Source of the DNA: an uncultured Clostridia bacterium
Lineage (GTDB): Bacteria > Bacillota > Clostridia > Christensenellales > UBA1242
Direction of reading: 5' to 3'
NCBI GenBank assembly: GCA_947623775.1
Contig: CANQHL010000006.1
Location: forward strand, 1 to 30,606
Length of the DNA stretch: 30,606 nt
Shown here piece after piece: positions 22,642 to 30,606 of the stretch (position 1 is the first letter of the stretch; each line of letters opens with the position of its first letter). The notes beneath the pieces were generated by a model, which was given only the letters and a program-made list of their open reading frames with translations, ran no database searches and had not been told where the DNA came from. The translations under genes and the position numbers were made by a program.

Positions 22642-23771
22642 ATAAATGAAGTATTTCTTCATTTGCTATACAATCTTCAATTAACTTTTCAATGTTTATT
22701 TTATTTTCTTCCCTTTCCACTTTTATGCGGTCCGGTCTTATTACAGGATTCTTTGGTAAAAAGACTGTGCAACAATCCTCATATGGTAAGATAGATGTTT
22801 CAAATGTTTCAATATCTTTGGCGATTTTTATTATTTCCTCTTTATCCATTGCAATACAAGGTCTGAATATTGGCAATTGTTTTACGACTTGTCCTGTAAC
22901 AGTCATGCTTTGCATGGTTTGGCTCGCAACTTGCCCAAGACTTTCTCCTGTTATAATTGCTCCAAGTTTGTATTTCTCGCATATTCTTTCGGCGATACGC
23001 ATCATGATTCTTCGCATAATGGTAATCATATATTCACTTGCACAATTCATGTGAATTGCCTCTTGAACTTTTGTAAATGAAATAATATGAATGTTTATAT
23101 TGCCAACGTAGTTTGTAAGTGTTTTGGCTAATGTTATCACCTTGTCCTTGGCTTGCTCAGATGTATATGGATAACTATGAAAATGTAAAGCATCTATTGT
23201 TAATCCTCTTTTGCTGATTAGGTAACCGGCAACGGGACTATCAATACCTCCGGATAGCAACAATAGTCCTTTTCCAGCTGAGCCAAGAGGAAGTCCTCCC
23301 TGACATTTTATGTTATCACTGAAAATATAGGCTTTTCCATTTAATCTTATATCAACACAATATTCAATTTCCGGATTGTATAGATCCACTTTTGATAAAG
23401 GATTTTCATTTAAAATTATTTCTCCAAGCATTTTAGCAAGGTCCATTGATGTGCAAGGGAAACTTTTATCAGCCCTTTTCACCAGCACTTTAAAGGTGTG
23501 GGCTTCAATTTTTAATTCTATCAATTGTGCCTTCGACCTCTTTGGCACGACTTAGGCTATACAGCCCAAAAACTTTTTGTAGTTTATTAATCAAGATGTC
23601 TTCTCTATCTTCAGGATAGCTATTTATAATATATCGCCCGAATGTTTTTTCAAATTTATATTCTTCGCCAACCAGTTTGGCTTTGATGTTATTGATTAAT
23701 TGTTGCTCAAAAATATATCTGTTGTTGCCCTTTAAATATAGTTCTCCAAATCTTAACAAAAGTACTTTCAC
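22640..23771 (-). pseudogene. thiI: tRNA 4-thiouridine synthase ThiI, frameshifted
   Basis: The first frame (ATG 23771 to TGA 23505) encodes the N-terminal ferredoxin-like part, LLLRFGELYLKGNNRYIFE through VFGLYSLSRAKEVEGTIDRIKN. The second frame carries the THUMP rest (EAHTFKVLVKRADKSFP) and the PP-loop ATPase domain with LLLLSGGIDSPVAGYL, TGESLGQVASQT, FRPC and YEDCCTVF, to 22640. Frames switch within about 23507-23551: either one extra A in an A5 run (23509-23513), or a deletion of 2 mod 3. About 11 residues expected between the two parts are missing compared with B. subtilis ThiI, so a deletion near 35 nt is attractive. There is no rhodanese domain, as in Firmicutes. It overlaps the cysteine desulfurase by 4 nt. 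Confidence 0.88.
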
Positions 23772-24883
23772 GAAACTTTCTCCTTTAAATTGTTATAAAC
23801 CTCTAATATAACCTTGCCAGCTGTTTTAATCTCTTCCAGCGTGTTCATTTCACTAAAAGAAATCCTTATTCTAGTTTTAATGTTCTCTTTTGATAATCCC
23901 ATACTTTCAAGAACTCTATTTCCTGATTTTTTTGAAGAACAAGCACTTCCTTTTCCAACTAAAACGCCATAATCTTGCAATGAACGCATGAGAGTTTCGC
24001 CATTAACACCAGCAAAAGAAACGCTTAATATATACGGGCTATCTCCACTAATAATATTTACACCATTTGCATTAATTGATGCTATAAATTCATTTTTAAG
24101 CATGGCAACGTATTTATAATTGGATTCAACATCTATCATTTCCACCGCTTTATTCATTGCCATAATTCCACCTACATTTTCAGTGCCAGACCTATAACCA
24201 TTTTCTTGTCCTCCTCCATAAATTATGGGTTTTAGCGTGTTTATACTTTTTACATATAATGCACCAACTCCTTTCGGACCGTGAAATTTATGAGCTGATA
24301 TTGTATAAAAATCTAAATCGTAATTATCTAATGTAAATGGAATTTTGCAGAATGCTTGAACGCCATCAACATGTACTAAAATATTCTTGCATTTTTGCTT
24401 TATTAATGTAGAAATTTGTTTTATATCATTAATTATACCCGTTTCGTTATTTACATGAATTAGAGAAACAAGTCTTGTTTTTTCGTTTATTAATGAATAT
24501 AATTTATCACAATCTATTTGCCCATTTGGAAGCAAATTAACAAAATGCACGTTATTTCCACGTTGAATCAACTCTTTTGCTACATTATAAACACTTGCAT
24601 GAGCGCCCTCCGAGAAAATATATTCATAGTTTCCATTTCTCTTGCTTCCCATTATAGCTAAATTGTTACTTTCTGTTGCTCCGCCCGTAAAAATAATTTC
24701 GCCTTTACTTGCTCCAAGTTTTCTTAGTAGATTTTCTCTAACATTTTGCATTTTTTTTACAATGTCAAGTGATACTCTGTATTCTGCGGATGGGTTATAA
24801 AAAGAGTTGCAGGCATATTCCTTGTAAATGTCTGCGCACTCTTCATACATTTTTGTTGTGGCGGCATTATCAAGATATATCAT
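23768..24883 (-). CDS. Cysteine desulfurase (NifS/IscS-like, ThiI partner)
   Basis: The 371-residue PLP enzyme starts MIYLDNAATTKMYEE, has TGGATESNN (phosphate/PLP contacts), the PLP lysine Lys199 in ISAHKFHGPKG, the RSGTENV motif, and the active-site Cys315 in GKGSACSS. It removes sulfur from cysteine as an enzyme persulfide. The GSACSS loop and the adjacency to thiI (4-nt overlap) fit a dedicated sulfur donor for tRNA 4-thiouridine, as with B. subtilis NifZ-ThiI. It also overlaps pheT by 4 nt (ATGA), so its expression is tied to the Phe T-box operon. Confidence 0.93.
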   Translation of the reverse strand: MIYLDNAATTKMYEECADIYKEYACNSFYNPSAEYRVSLDIVKKMQNVRENLLRKLGASKGEIIFTGGATESNNLAIMGSKRNGNYEYIFSEGAHASVYNVAKELIQRGNNVHFVNLLPNGQIDCDKLYSLINEKTRLVSLIHVNNETGIINDIKQISTLIKQKCKNILVHVDGVQAFCKIPFTLDNYDLDFYTISAHKFHGPKGVGALYVKSINTLKPIIYGGGQENGYRSGTENVGGIMAMNKAVEMIDVESNYKYVAMLKNEFIASINANGVNIISGDSPYILSVSFAGVNGETLMRSLQDYGVLVGKGSACSSKKSGNRVLESMGLSKENIKTRIRISFSEMNTLEEIKTAGKVILEVYNNLKEKVS

Positions 24884-27285
24884 CTTAATACTGCTCCATG
24901 TTTATATGACAATGATTTGAGAACTTTATTTATCACATTTGACACTTCTTCATCGGTCAAAGTTTTATTTATATCAGATAATCTAATTTTAAAAGCCAAA
25001 CTTTTTTTATTGTTGCCAATAGAATTATGTCTATAGATGTCGAATAAGTAACATTCATAGAATAATGTACCACATGCTGATTTTATTGAATTTAACAATT
25101 CTTCAACAGTTATTTCCTCATCGACTACTATTGCAATATCTCGTTCTACAATAGGATATTTTGATATTGCTTTCACAACATATGTTTTTTCATGCAAATC
25201 TGCAAGATGTTGTGTGTTGACTTCGCAATAGAATACATTAGCTGGTATATCGTAATTTTTTGCTACTGTTGGATGTATTTCTCCAAATGATGCAACCACT
25301 TCATTATTTTCTGTTAAAACATCAGCGGATACACCTAAATGAAGAAATGGCTTTGTGGATCTGGTAAGCTTATATTTTAACGATGTTTTATTTAACAGCG
25401 ACTCTACAACCCCTTTTAATTTAAAGAAATCATACCCCTCCTCACATACAGCAATGGCAAGCATGTTATCCTCAATTGGCAACTCAGTCATTGGAAGTGA
25501 TTTTGCGCGAAAAACTTTACCGAATTCAAAAATTCTTAAATCTTTATTGCCTACGCTAAGATTGTAATTTACATTTTGAAATAATGAATGTGCCATTGAG
25601 GTTCTCATACATGAAATGCTTTCGCTGATTGGATTTGCAATGCGTACAATTTTAAATTCATCATCTGGCAACAACAACATTTCGTTAATTTTTCCTGTAA
25701 CAAGAGTATATGAAATATTTTCATAAAAACCTCGTTCAACAAGTGCATTCCTAAATTTTCTTTCTAAGTTGAGCCTTGGATGAACATGTCCCTCTGTTAT
25801 TGAAGCATTCTCGAATAAGTTATAATTAATATTGTCGTATACATCATACCCATACAGCCTTATAATTTCTTCTGCTAAATCGTAGTCATTTTCTACATCT
25901 TCTCTGTAAGGTGGAACTTTGCAAACCAACTTATCCCCGAGTGCTTTTGTTTGAATTCCAAGATTATTCAATATTCGTACCATTTCATTTGTTGGAACTG
26001 TTGCACCTAAAATTTCATTAATCAATTTTATGGAGCCGACAACTTCGCGTGCTTCATTCTTTTTATTGCAAATGTCTATAATTCCCCTTGTCACTTTGCC
26101 GCAACCCAATTGAGTTACTAAATGTAAGGCTCTTGCAAGTCCTAATTCCGCATTTGCCACATTTACGCCTTTTTCATATCGTGCTGAGGAGTCTGTTCGT
26201 ACACCGAGTTTTCGGCTTGTAATTCTGATTGATTTTAAATCAAACACAGCACTTTCAAAGACGCAAATTTGCGTTGAATCTGTAATGCAAGAATTTGTTC
26301 CACCGATAACTCCTGCAATTACCATAGGTCCATTGTCGTCGGCAATAACCATATTTTCTTCTGTTAAGGTATATTCGTTATGATTTAGTGCCGTGATAGT
26401 CTCCCCATCTTGTGCTTGTCTTACAATTATGTGACTACCATTAATATTTTTTTGATCAAACGCATGTAAAGGCTGTCCCATTTCTATAAGAACATAATTT
26501 GTTATGTCGACAATGGTGTTGATTGGTTTTATTCCGACCGCGTTAAGTCTTGCCCTAAGCCAAAGTGGAGATCTTTCAATTTTTACATCTGTGACTGCAC
26601 CTGCCATATATCTATAGCAATTTTCAGTTTGAACATCAACATTTACATAATTTCGCACTGTATCTTTAGCATACACGTCAATATCGTAATTGAGGTTTAT
26701 CTTTTTTAACTCCTTGCCCAGTAATGCACAAACTTCACGTGCTATGCCAATAACACTCATGCAATCCGCTCTGTTAGGTGTAATACCTATATCGTAAACC
26801 ACATCATTGAGCATCAATGCTTCTTCAATAGGTTGACCTATTTTTAAATTTGATGGCAAAATCAATATACCATTCACGCCTGCTCCCTCGTAATAATTTT
26901 CGTCAATTCCCAGTTCTTCACCAGAACAGAACATTCCGCAAGATTCAACACCCCTCATCACGGTTTTTTGAATTTTAACGCCGTTTACAAGGTCTGCTCC
27001 CTCAAGGCTTACGGGTACAACAGCTCCCTCAAATACATTTGTTGCAGCAGTTAAAATTTGAGTAACTTTGCCTCCGCCTATATCAACCCTACAAACAACC
27101 AATCTATCTGCTTGAGGATGTTTTTCGATTTTTATTATTCTGCCTACAACAACATTATGAAGATGCTTGTTTTGATAAATAATTTCTTCAACTTCCATGC
27201 CGGCAGATGTTAATTTTTCTGCTAGTTCTTCAGGTGATATATCTATATCAACCATTTCTTTAAGCCAATTATAAGTAACTTTCAT
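24880..27285 (-). CDS. pheT: Phenylalanyl-tRNA synthetase beta subunit
   Basis: The 801-residue product is full length and shows the domain order of bacterial PheT: N-terminal MKVTYNWLKEMVDIDISPEELAEKLTSAGMEVEE, the tRNA-binding OB domain (about 40-150), B3/B4 editing region (about 205-390, including YRYMAG and DITNYVLIEMGQPLHAFD), B5 (about 400-470, ending YDLAEEIIRLYGYD), a catalytic-like core, and a C-terminal FDX-ACB anticodon-binding domain (about 710-801, YPIVERDIAIVVDEE). With PheS it forms the (alpha-beta)2 enzyme. It begins 10 nt after pheS. Confidence 0.97.
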   Translation of the reverse strand: MKVTYNWLKEMVDIDISPEELAEKLTSAGMEVEEIIYQNKHLHNVVVGRIIKIEKHPQADRLVVCRVDIGGGKVTQILTAATNVFEGAVVPVSLEGADLVNGVKIQKTVMRGVESCGMFCSGEELGIDENYYEGAGVNGILILPSNLKIGQPIEEALMLNDVVYDIGITPNRADCMSVIGIAREVCALLGKELKKINLNYDIDVYAKDTVRNYVNVDVQTENCYRYMAGAVTDVKIERSPLWLRARLNAVGIKPINTIVDITNYVLIEMGQPLHAFDQKNINGSHIIVRQAQDGETITALNHNEYTLTEENMVIADDNGPMVIAGVIGGTNSCITDSTQICVFESAVFDLKSIRITSRKLGVRTDSSARYEKGVNVANAELGLARALHLVTQLGCGKVTRGIIDICNKKNEAREVVGSIKLINEILGATVPTNEMVRILNNLGIQTKALGDKLVCKVPPYREDVENDYDLAEEIIRLYGYDVYDNINYNLFENASITEGHVHPRLNLERKFRNALVERGFYENISYTLVTGKINEMLLLPDDEFKIVRIANPISESISCMRTSMAHSLFQNVNYNLSVGNKDLRIFEFGKVFRAKSLPMTELPIEDNMLAIAVCEEGYDFFKLKGVVESLLNKTSLKYKLTRSTKPFLHLGVSADVLTENNEVVASFGEIHPTVAKNYDIPANVFYCEVNTQHLADLHEKTYVVKAISKYPIVERDIAIVVDEEITVEELLNSIKSACGTLFYECYLFDIYRHNSIGNNKKSLAFKIRLSDINKTLTDEEVSNVINKVLKSLSYKHGAVLR

Positions 27286-27294
27286 AATTTCTCC

Positions 27295-28320
27295 TTATTT
27301 CATTTGATTTAAAAATCTTATATCATTGCGATAAAAATTTCTAATGTTGTTAATGCTATTCAAAATCATTGCTGTTCTATCTAATCCCAATCCAAAGGCG
27401 AATCCGCGATATTTTTTGCTATCTATACCTGAGATTTCAAGGACTTTAGGATTTACAATTCCTGCTCCGAGAAGTTCGAGCATTCCTGTTCCCTTGCATG
27501 TTTGACAACCTTTTCCGTGGCAATTTGGACATGAAACATCAACTTCTATGCTCGGCTCTGTAAATGGAAAAAACGATGGTCTGAATCTTATAGTTGTATC
27601 TTCTCCAAAAAGTCTTTTCATCAATATCGTGAGCATGGTTTTCAGGTCGGCCATAGATATGTTTTCATCAACAACTAATCCTTCAATTTGATGGAATACA
27701 GGACTATGGGTTGAATCACTATCGTTTCTATATGTTTTTCCAGGACAAATTATTTTAAATGGCGGTTTTCGTACTTCCATTTCCCTTGCTTGAACCGCAG
27801 ATGTCTGTGATCGAACCAGTATGTTTTCGTTGATAAAGAAAGTGTCTTGCATATCTCTTGCTGGATGATTTTTAGGTGTGTTTAAGGCTTCAAAATTATA
27901 ATAATCTGTTTCAATCTCTGGGCCTTCAACAACAGAGAAACCTAAGCTTACACAAATGTCGGTTAATTTGTCTAGCACTGCGGATATTGGATGTGGCGCC
28001 CCCACTTTATCATTTGATGGCTCGGTAATATCTATTTTTTCCTTTTCGAGTTTTTCAACAAGTTCTTGTTCTTCAAATGCTTTTTCTTTATTTGATATTT
28101 TCTCTTCTAAAAAACTTCTAACTTCATTTATAAGTGCTCCGACTTTTGGTTTTTCTTCGTTTGGCAAGTCGCGCATACCTTTTGAAAGTGCTGTTAAACT
28201 ACCAGATTTTCCAAAAACCTTAACACGAATATCGGCAAGTGTTTTTCTGATATGATAGTTAACTTTATCTATTTCTTTTCCGATGTCTTCTTTTAATTTG
28301 TTCAAATCTTCAATCAACAT
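27295..28320 (-). CDS. pheS: Phenylalanyl-tRNA synthetase alpha subunit
   Basis: I place the start at ATG 28320, preceded by GGAGG, instead of an ATG 15 nt upstream that lacks a ribosome site. The 341-residue class II catalytic subunit has an N-terminal coiled coil (1-85), then HPISAVLDKL, GPEIETDYYNFEALNTPKNHPARDMQDTFF, motif 2 KTYRNDSDSTHSPVFHQIEG, the SCPNCHGKGCQTCKGTGMLELLGAG segment and motif 3 GFAFGLGLDRTAMI. It activates phenylalanine. The gene is preceded by a T-box leader and heads pheS-pheT-cysteine desulfurase-thiI. Confidence 0.97.
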   Translation of the reverse strand: MLIEDLNKLKEDIGKEIDKVNYHIRKTLADIRVKVFGKSGSLTALSKGMRDLPNEEKPKVGALINEVRSFLEEKISNKEKAFEEQELVEKLEKEKIDITEPSNDKVGAPHPISAVLDKLTDICVSLGFSVVEGPEIETDYYNFEALNTPKNHPARDMQDTFFINENILVRSQTSAVQAREMEVRKPPFKIICPGKTYRNDSDSTHSPVFHQIEGLVVDENISMADLKTMLTILMKRLFGEDTTIRFRPSFFPFTEPSIEVDVSCPNCHGKGCQTCKGTGMLELLGAGIVNPKVLEISGIDSKKYRGFAFGLGLDRTAMILNSINNIRNFYRNDIRFLNQMK

Positions 28321-28335
28321 AAATCCTCCATACAT

Positions 28336-28570
28336 AAAAAAGTTCTCTTTGCCTTAGGACGAAAGAGAACTCTTCGTGGTACCACCTAATTTTGATAGAT
28401 TACCTATCCTTATTATTTCTTTTACGCAGAATCACGGCATAAACTACTATTATTTCATAAATGCGGCTAAAAAGCGAATTCGCAAAGTGTTTTATATTTG
28501 TTTTTCAGCCTTGAACAAATTCTCTGAAATAAAACATTATTTGTTACTACTCTTTCATCATTGCCTTTCT
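28336..28570 (-). promoter_or_regulatory. T-box riboswitch upstream of pheS
   Basis: Read on the - strand, the leader contains the T-box sequence AGGTGGTACCACG (28387-28375) and then an intrinsic terminator: a 10-bp stem (28371-28362 with 28350-28341) and six T. Near the 5' end GATGAAAGAGTAGTA and an AGAGA motif mark stem I, with ATTTGTT/AACAAAT and GTTTTAT/ATAAAAC helices. A Phe codon TTT (28487-28485), directly after the latter helix, is a candidate specifier; TTC at 28479-28477 is an alternative. T-boxes read through when uncharged tRNA binds, here expected to be tRNA-Phe. Confidence 0.9.
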
Positions 28571-28576
28571 TATTTT

Positions 28577-28604
28577 ATTATAAATAAATAATTATTTTTG
28601 TCAA
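28577..28604 (-). promoter_or_regulatory. Promoter of the pheST operon
   Basis: On the - strand: TTGACA (28604-28599), 16-nt spacer, TATAAT (28582-28577), both hexamers perfect. Transcription starts near 28570, at the head of the T-box leader. Confidence 0.85.
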
Positions 28605-28735
28605 CTATATTTAATTATAAATTTCTAAAATTCTTCCTTGTTTCGCTTTTTGTTTTTTCTTGCTAGTTCAAATGTTTTATATATTGTATTATGTCTTGCA
28701 GACAACATACAGGATATATTGTTTTCGTTAAAATT

Positions 28736-30118
28736 TTAAAATTCACAATTATTTGGCGTTCTCGGGAACAATATTACATCTCTTATATTTGAAACACCGG
28801 TAATATACATCAGTATTCTTTCAAATCCGAGTCCGAATCCGCTATGTTCAACTGAGCCGAATCTTCGTAAATTTAAATACCACCAGTAATCTTCTTCTTT
28901 TAATTTTAAGTGTTCCATATGTGATTTTAATTTTTGATAATCAGTCTCTCTTTCGCTACCGCCGGTTACTTCCCCTATTCCTGGGAAAAGTAAATCGCAT
29001 GCACGTACAGTTTTTCCATCATCATTTTGCTTCATGTAAAATGCTTTAATGTCTTTTGGATAATCAGTTACAAATACAGGCTTTTTAAAAACAACTTCGG
29101 ACAAGTATCTTTCGTGTTCTGTTTGAATATCACACCCCCATTTTACAGGGAATTCAAATTTACTATTGTTTTTTTCCAAAATTTTGATCGCCTCAGTATA
29201 GGATATATGTGCAAAATCGCTATTAATAATATTATTAAGTTTGTCAAATAGACCAGGTTCTACAAATTCATTAAAGAATTTCATTTCTTCTGGACAACGT
29301 ATTAATATGTTTGAAATAATATATTTCATCATCTCTTCCTCAAGATCCATAAGCTCATCGAGGTTCATAAAACACACTTCTGGTTCAAGATGCCAAAACT
29401 CATTTAAATGCCTTGTTGTGTTGCTGTTTTCGGCACGGAATGAAGGACCAAATGTGTAAATTTTTCCAAATGCAAATGCACAGGCTTCACCTTCTAATTG
29501 TCCGGTTGGAGATAAATATACTTTTTTGCCAAATAATTCATCATTTGGCTCGAAAGGTCCGTTATTGTCGTAGATATTTTGCGTTGTAACCCTAAACAAT
29601 TCACTTCCACCCTCGCAGTCTGAAGATGTTAACAGCGGCGTATGCACATGGACAAATCCTTTGTTTTCAAAAAATTCATGAAGTAAAAATGCAAGTTTGC
29701 TTCTTACTCTAAATACAGCATTAAACAAATTTGCCCGTGGACGTAAATATGCTATTTCTCTTAAAAACTCCAAGCTGTGTTTTTTCTTTTGTAAAGGATA
29801 CTCATTATCTGTGGCGTTTATAACGGTTATAGAGTTTGTTTGTAATTCAAATGGTTGTTTATTGTTTGGTGTGGCTATAAGCTTTCCCGAACATAGAATT
29901 GATGAACCTGTGTTTAATTTTTCAATTATGTCAAAATTCGACAAATCATTTTTGGTAAACACAATTTGTAATCCCTTGAAATTGGTTCCATCATTCAAAT
30001 CGATAAAGCCTAAATTCCCATTGCAACGTGAAGTACGAACCCACCCTGCAACAATTATTTCTTTATCATAATAGTTCTCTCTTTCGTCATAAATTTTCTT
30101 TATATCAACCTTTTTCAT
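28736..30118 (-). CDS. asnS: Asparaginyl-tRNA synthetase
   Basis: The 460-residue product has an N-terminal OB anticodon-binding domain (about 15-105, VAGWVRTSRCNGNLGFIDLNDGT) and a class II core: the segment with HVHTPLLTSSDCEGGSELFRV, motif 2 FRAENSNTTRHLNEFWHLEPE, and motif 3 GFGLGFERILMYITGVSNIRDVILFPRTP. The ending FPRTPNN is typical for AsnRS, as against AspRS. ATG 30118 has GGAG 7 nt upstream. It directly follows aspS, 9 nt away, in one unit. An AsnRS means Asn-tRNA can be made directly, without transamidation. Confidence 0.95.
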   Translation of the reverse strand: MKKVDIKKIYDERENYYDKEIIVAGWVRTSRCNGNLGFIDLNDGTNFKGLQIVFTKNDLSNFDIIEKLNTGSSILCSGKLIATPNNKQPFELQTNSITVINATDNEYPLQKKKHSLEFLREIAYLRPRANLFNAVFRVRSKLAFLLHEFFENKGFVHVHTPLLTSSDCEGGSELFRVTTQNIYDNNGPFEPNDELFGKKVYLSPTGQLEGEACAFAFGKIYTFGPSFRAENSNTTRHLNEFWHLEPEVCFMNLDELMDLEEEMMKYIISNILIRCPEEMKFFNEFVEPGLFDKLNNIINSDFAHISYTEAIKILEKNNSKFEFPVKWGCDIQTEHERYLSEVVFKKPVFVTDYPKDIKAFYMKQNDDGKTVRACDLLFPGIGEVTGGSERETDYQKLKSHMEHLKLKEEDYWWYLNLRRFGSVEHSGFGLGFERILMYITGVSNIRDVILFPRTPNNCEF

Positions 30119-30127
30119 GCTATCTCC

Positions 30128-30606
30128 TTAATCTAAAACCTTTATTCCCAATTCTTTTAATGTTTTTTCATCTATTTTGCTTGGTGCGTTCATAAGCAAG
30201 TCTCTACCATTTTTATTTAATGGGAATGCAGCAATTTCACGAATAACATCGTAACCAAAAATTTGCATAAGCATTCTATCCAGACCAAACGCCCCACCAG
30301 CGTGCGGTGGTGCACCATAACTAAATGCGTTAAATAATGCAGCAAACTTTTCTTTGACCACATCTTCGCCATATCCAACCAAATTAAATGCTTTAACCAT
30401 TATTTCAGGATCGTGATTACGTACCGCACCACTTAACATTTCATAACCATTGCATACTAGGTCATATTGATAAGCAACTATATCCAAAGGATTTTTGTTA
30501 TTTAAGGCATCTAGTCCACCTTGAGGCATTGAAAATGGATTGTGTGAAAAATCAAGACCACCGGTTTCATCATTAATTTCGTAAAATGGAAAATCCACTA
30601 TCCAAC
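30128..30606 (-). CDS. aspS: Aspartyl-tRNA synthetase, C-terminal part (cut by window edge)
   Basis: The frame is open to the window edge (WIVDFP before the first GTG at 30598), so the gene continues beyond 30606; about 159 residues are visible. They include DFSHNPFSMPQGGLD, the SGAVRNHDPEIM segment, and motif 3 PPHAGGAFGLDRMLMQIFGYDVIREIAAFPLNKNGRDLLMNAPS, which is AspRS rather than AsnRS. It charges tRNA-Asp. It is followed by asnS in the same transcription unit. Confidence 0.93.
   Translation of the reverse strand, partial: WIVDFPFYEINDETGGLDFSHNPFSMPQGGLDALNNKNPLDIVAYQYDLVCNGYEMLSGAVRNHDPEIMVKAFNLVGYGEDVVKEKFAALFNAFSYGAPPHAGGAFGLDRMLMQIFGYDVIREIAAFPLNKNGRDLLMNAPSKIDEKTLKELGIKVLD

Noticed and set aside
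28475..28490. Firm assignment of the T-box specifier codon
   Set aside because: Both TTT and TTC, each a Phe codon, lie in the expected area; by eye I cannot fix the specifier loop, so both are given as candidates.
1..30606. CRISPR array, tRNA or rRNA genes
   Set aside because: No spaced direct-repeat series, no CCA-ended cloverleaf and no rRNA-like segments were seen.

Overview
The window is a low-GC, AT-rich bacterial chromosome segment from an endospore-forming Firmicute of clostridial type, probably an uncultured lineage. Evidence: spoIIIAG/spoIIIAH and spoIVB are present, Shine-Dalgarno sites are AGGAG/GGAGG, promoters fit TTGACA-N17-TATAAT, a T-box leader precedes pheST, and gene orders match Bacillus/Clostridium (spoIIIA end - yqhY - nusB - xseA - xseB; infC - rpmI - rplT; ruvCAB - queA - tgt; argR - recN - spoIVB). 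TGA is a stop and Trp is TGG, so the code is standard. Nearly all of the sequence is core genome; I see no transposon, prophage or CRISPR array.

Layout. 1-3524 (+): the 3' end of the spoIIIA operon, then Asp23-like protein, nusB, xseA, xseB and a small membrane protein. 3521-6282 (+): an infC-rpmI-rplT-rRNA methyltransferase-yebC operon with a strong promoter, a structured leader with an attenuator-like terminator, and an infC gene that I read as starting with ATT. 6295-10663 (+): ruvC-ruvA-ruvB-queA-tgt (Holliday-junction processing plus queuosine modification); tgt carries a 4-nt deletion frameshift. 10710-13045 (+): RNase Y from a perfect consensus promoter, then a small COG2426-type membrane protein. 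13046-13273: a non-coding structured stretch ending in a strong bidirectional terminator.

13297-17629 (-): an unusual protein with an N-terminal PadR-like winged helix and four C-terminal membrane segments, a 340-base intergenic region with a 34-bp perfect palindrome, an unrecognised basic protein translationally coupled to serS, and serS. 17721-18908 (+): a Xer-type tyrosine recombinase, divergent from serS; a 15-nt copy of the palindrome arm sits between the two promoters. 18945-22521 (-): argR-recN-spoIVB with an ARG-box-like array at argR. 22613-28604 (-): pheS-pheT-cysteine desulfurase-thiI under a T-box; thiI is frameshifted. 28736-30606 (-): aspS (cut by the window edge) and asnS.

The genes mostly serve translation (four aminoacyl-tRNA synthetases, ribosomal proteins, IF3, tRNA/rRNA modification), DNA repair/recombination (xseAB, ruvCAB, recN, xer) and sporulation. 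The points most worth checking are the PadR-membrane fusion, the serS-coupled unknown protein, the palindrome/half-site pair beside the recombinase, two promoters placed to give leaderless mRNAs (ruvC and xer), the ATT-start infC, and the lesions in two tRNA-modification genes (tgt, thiI).
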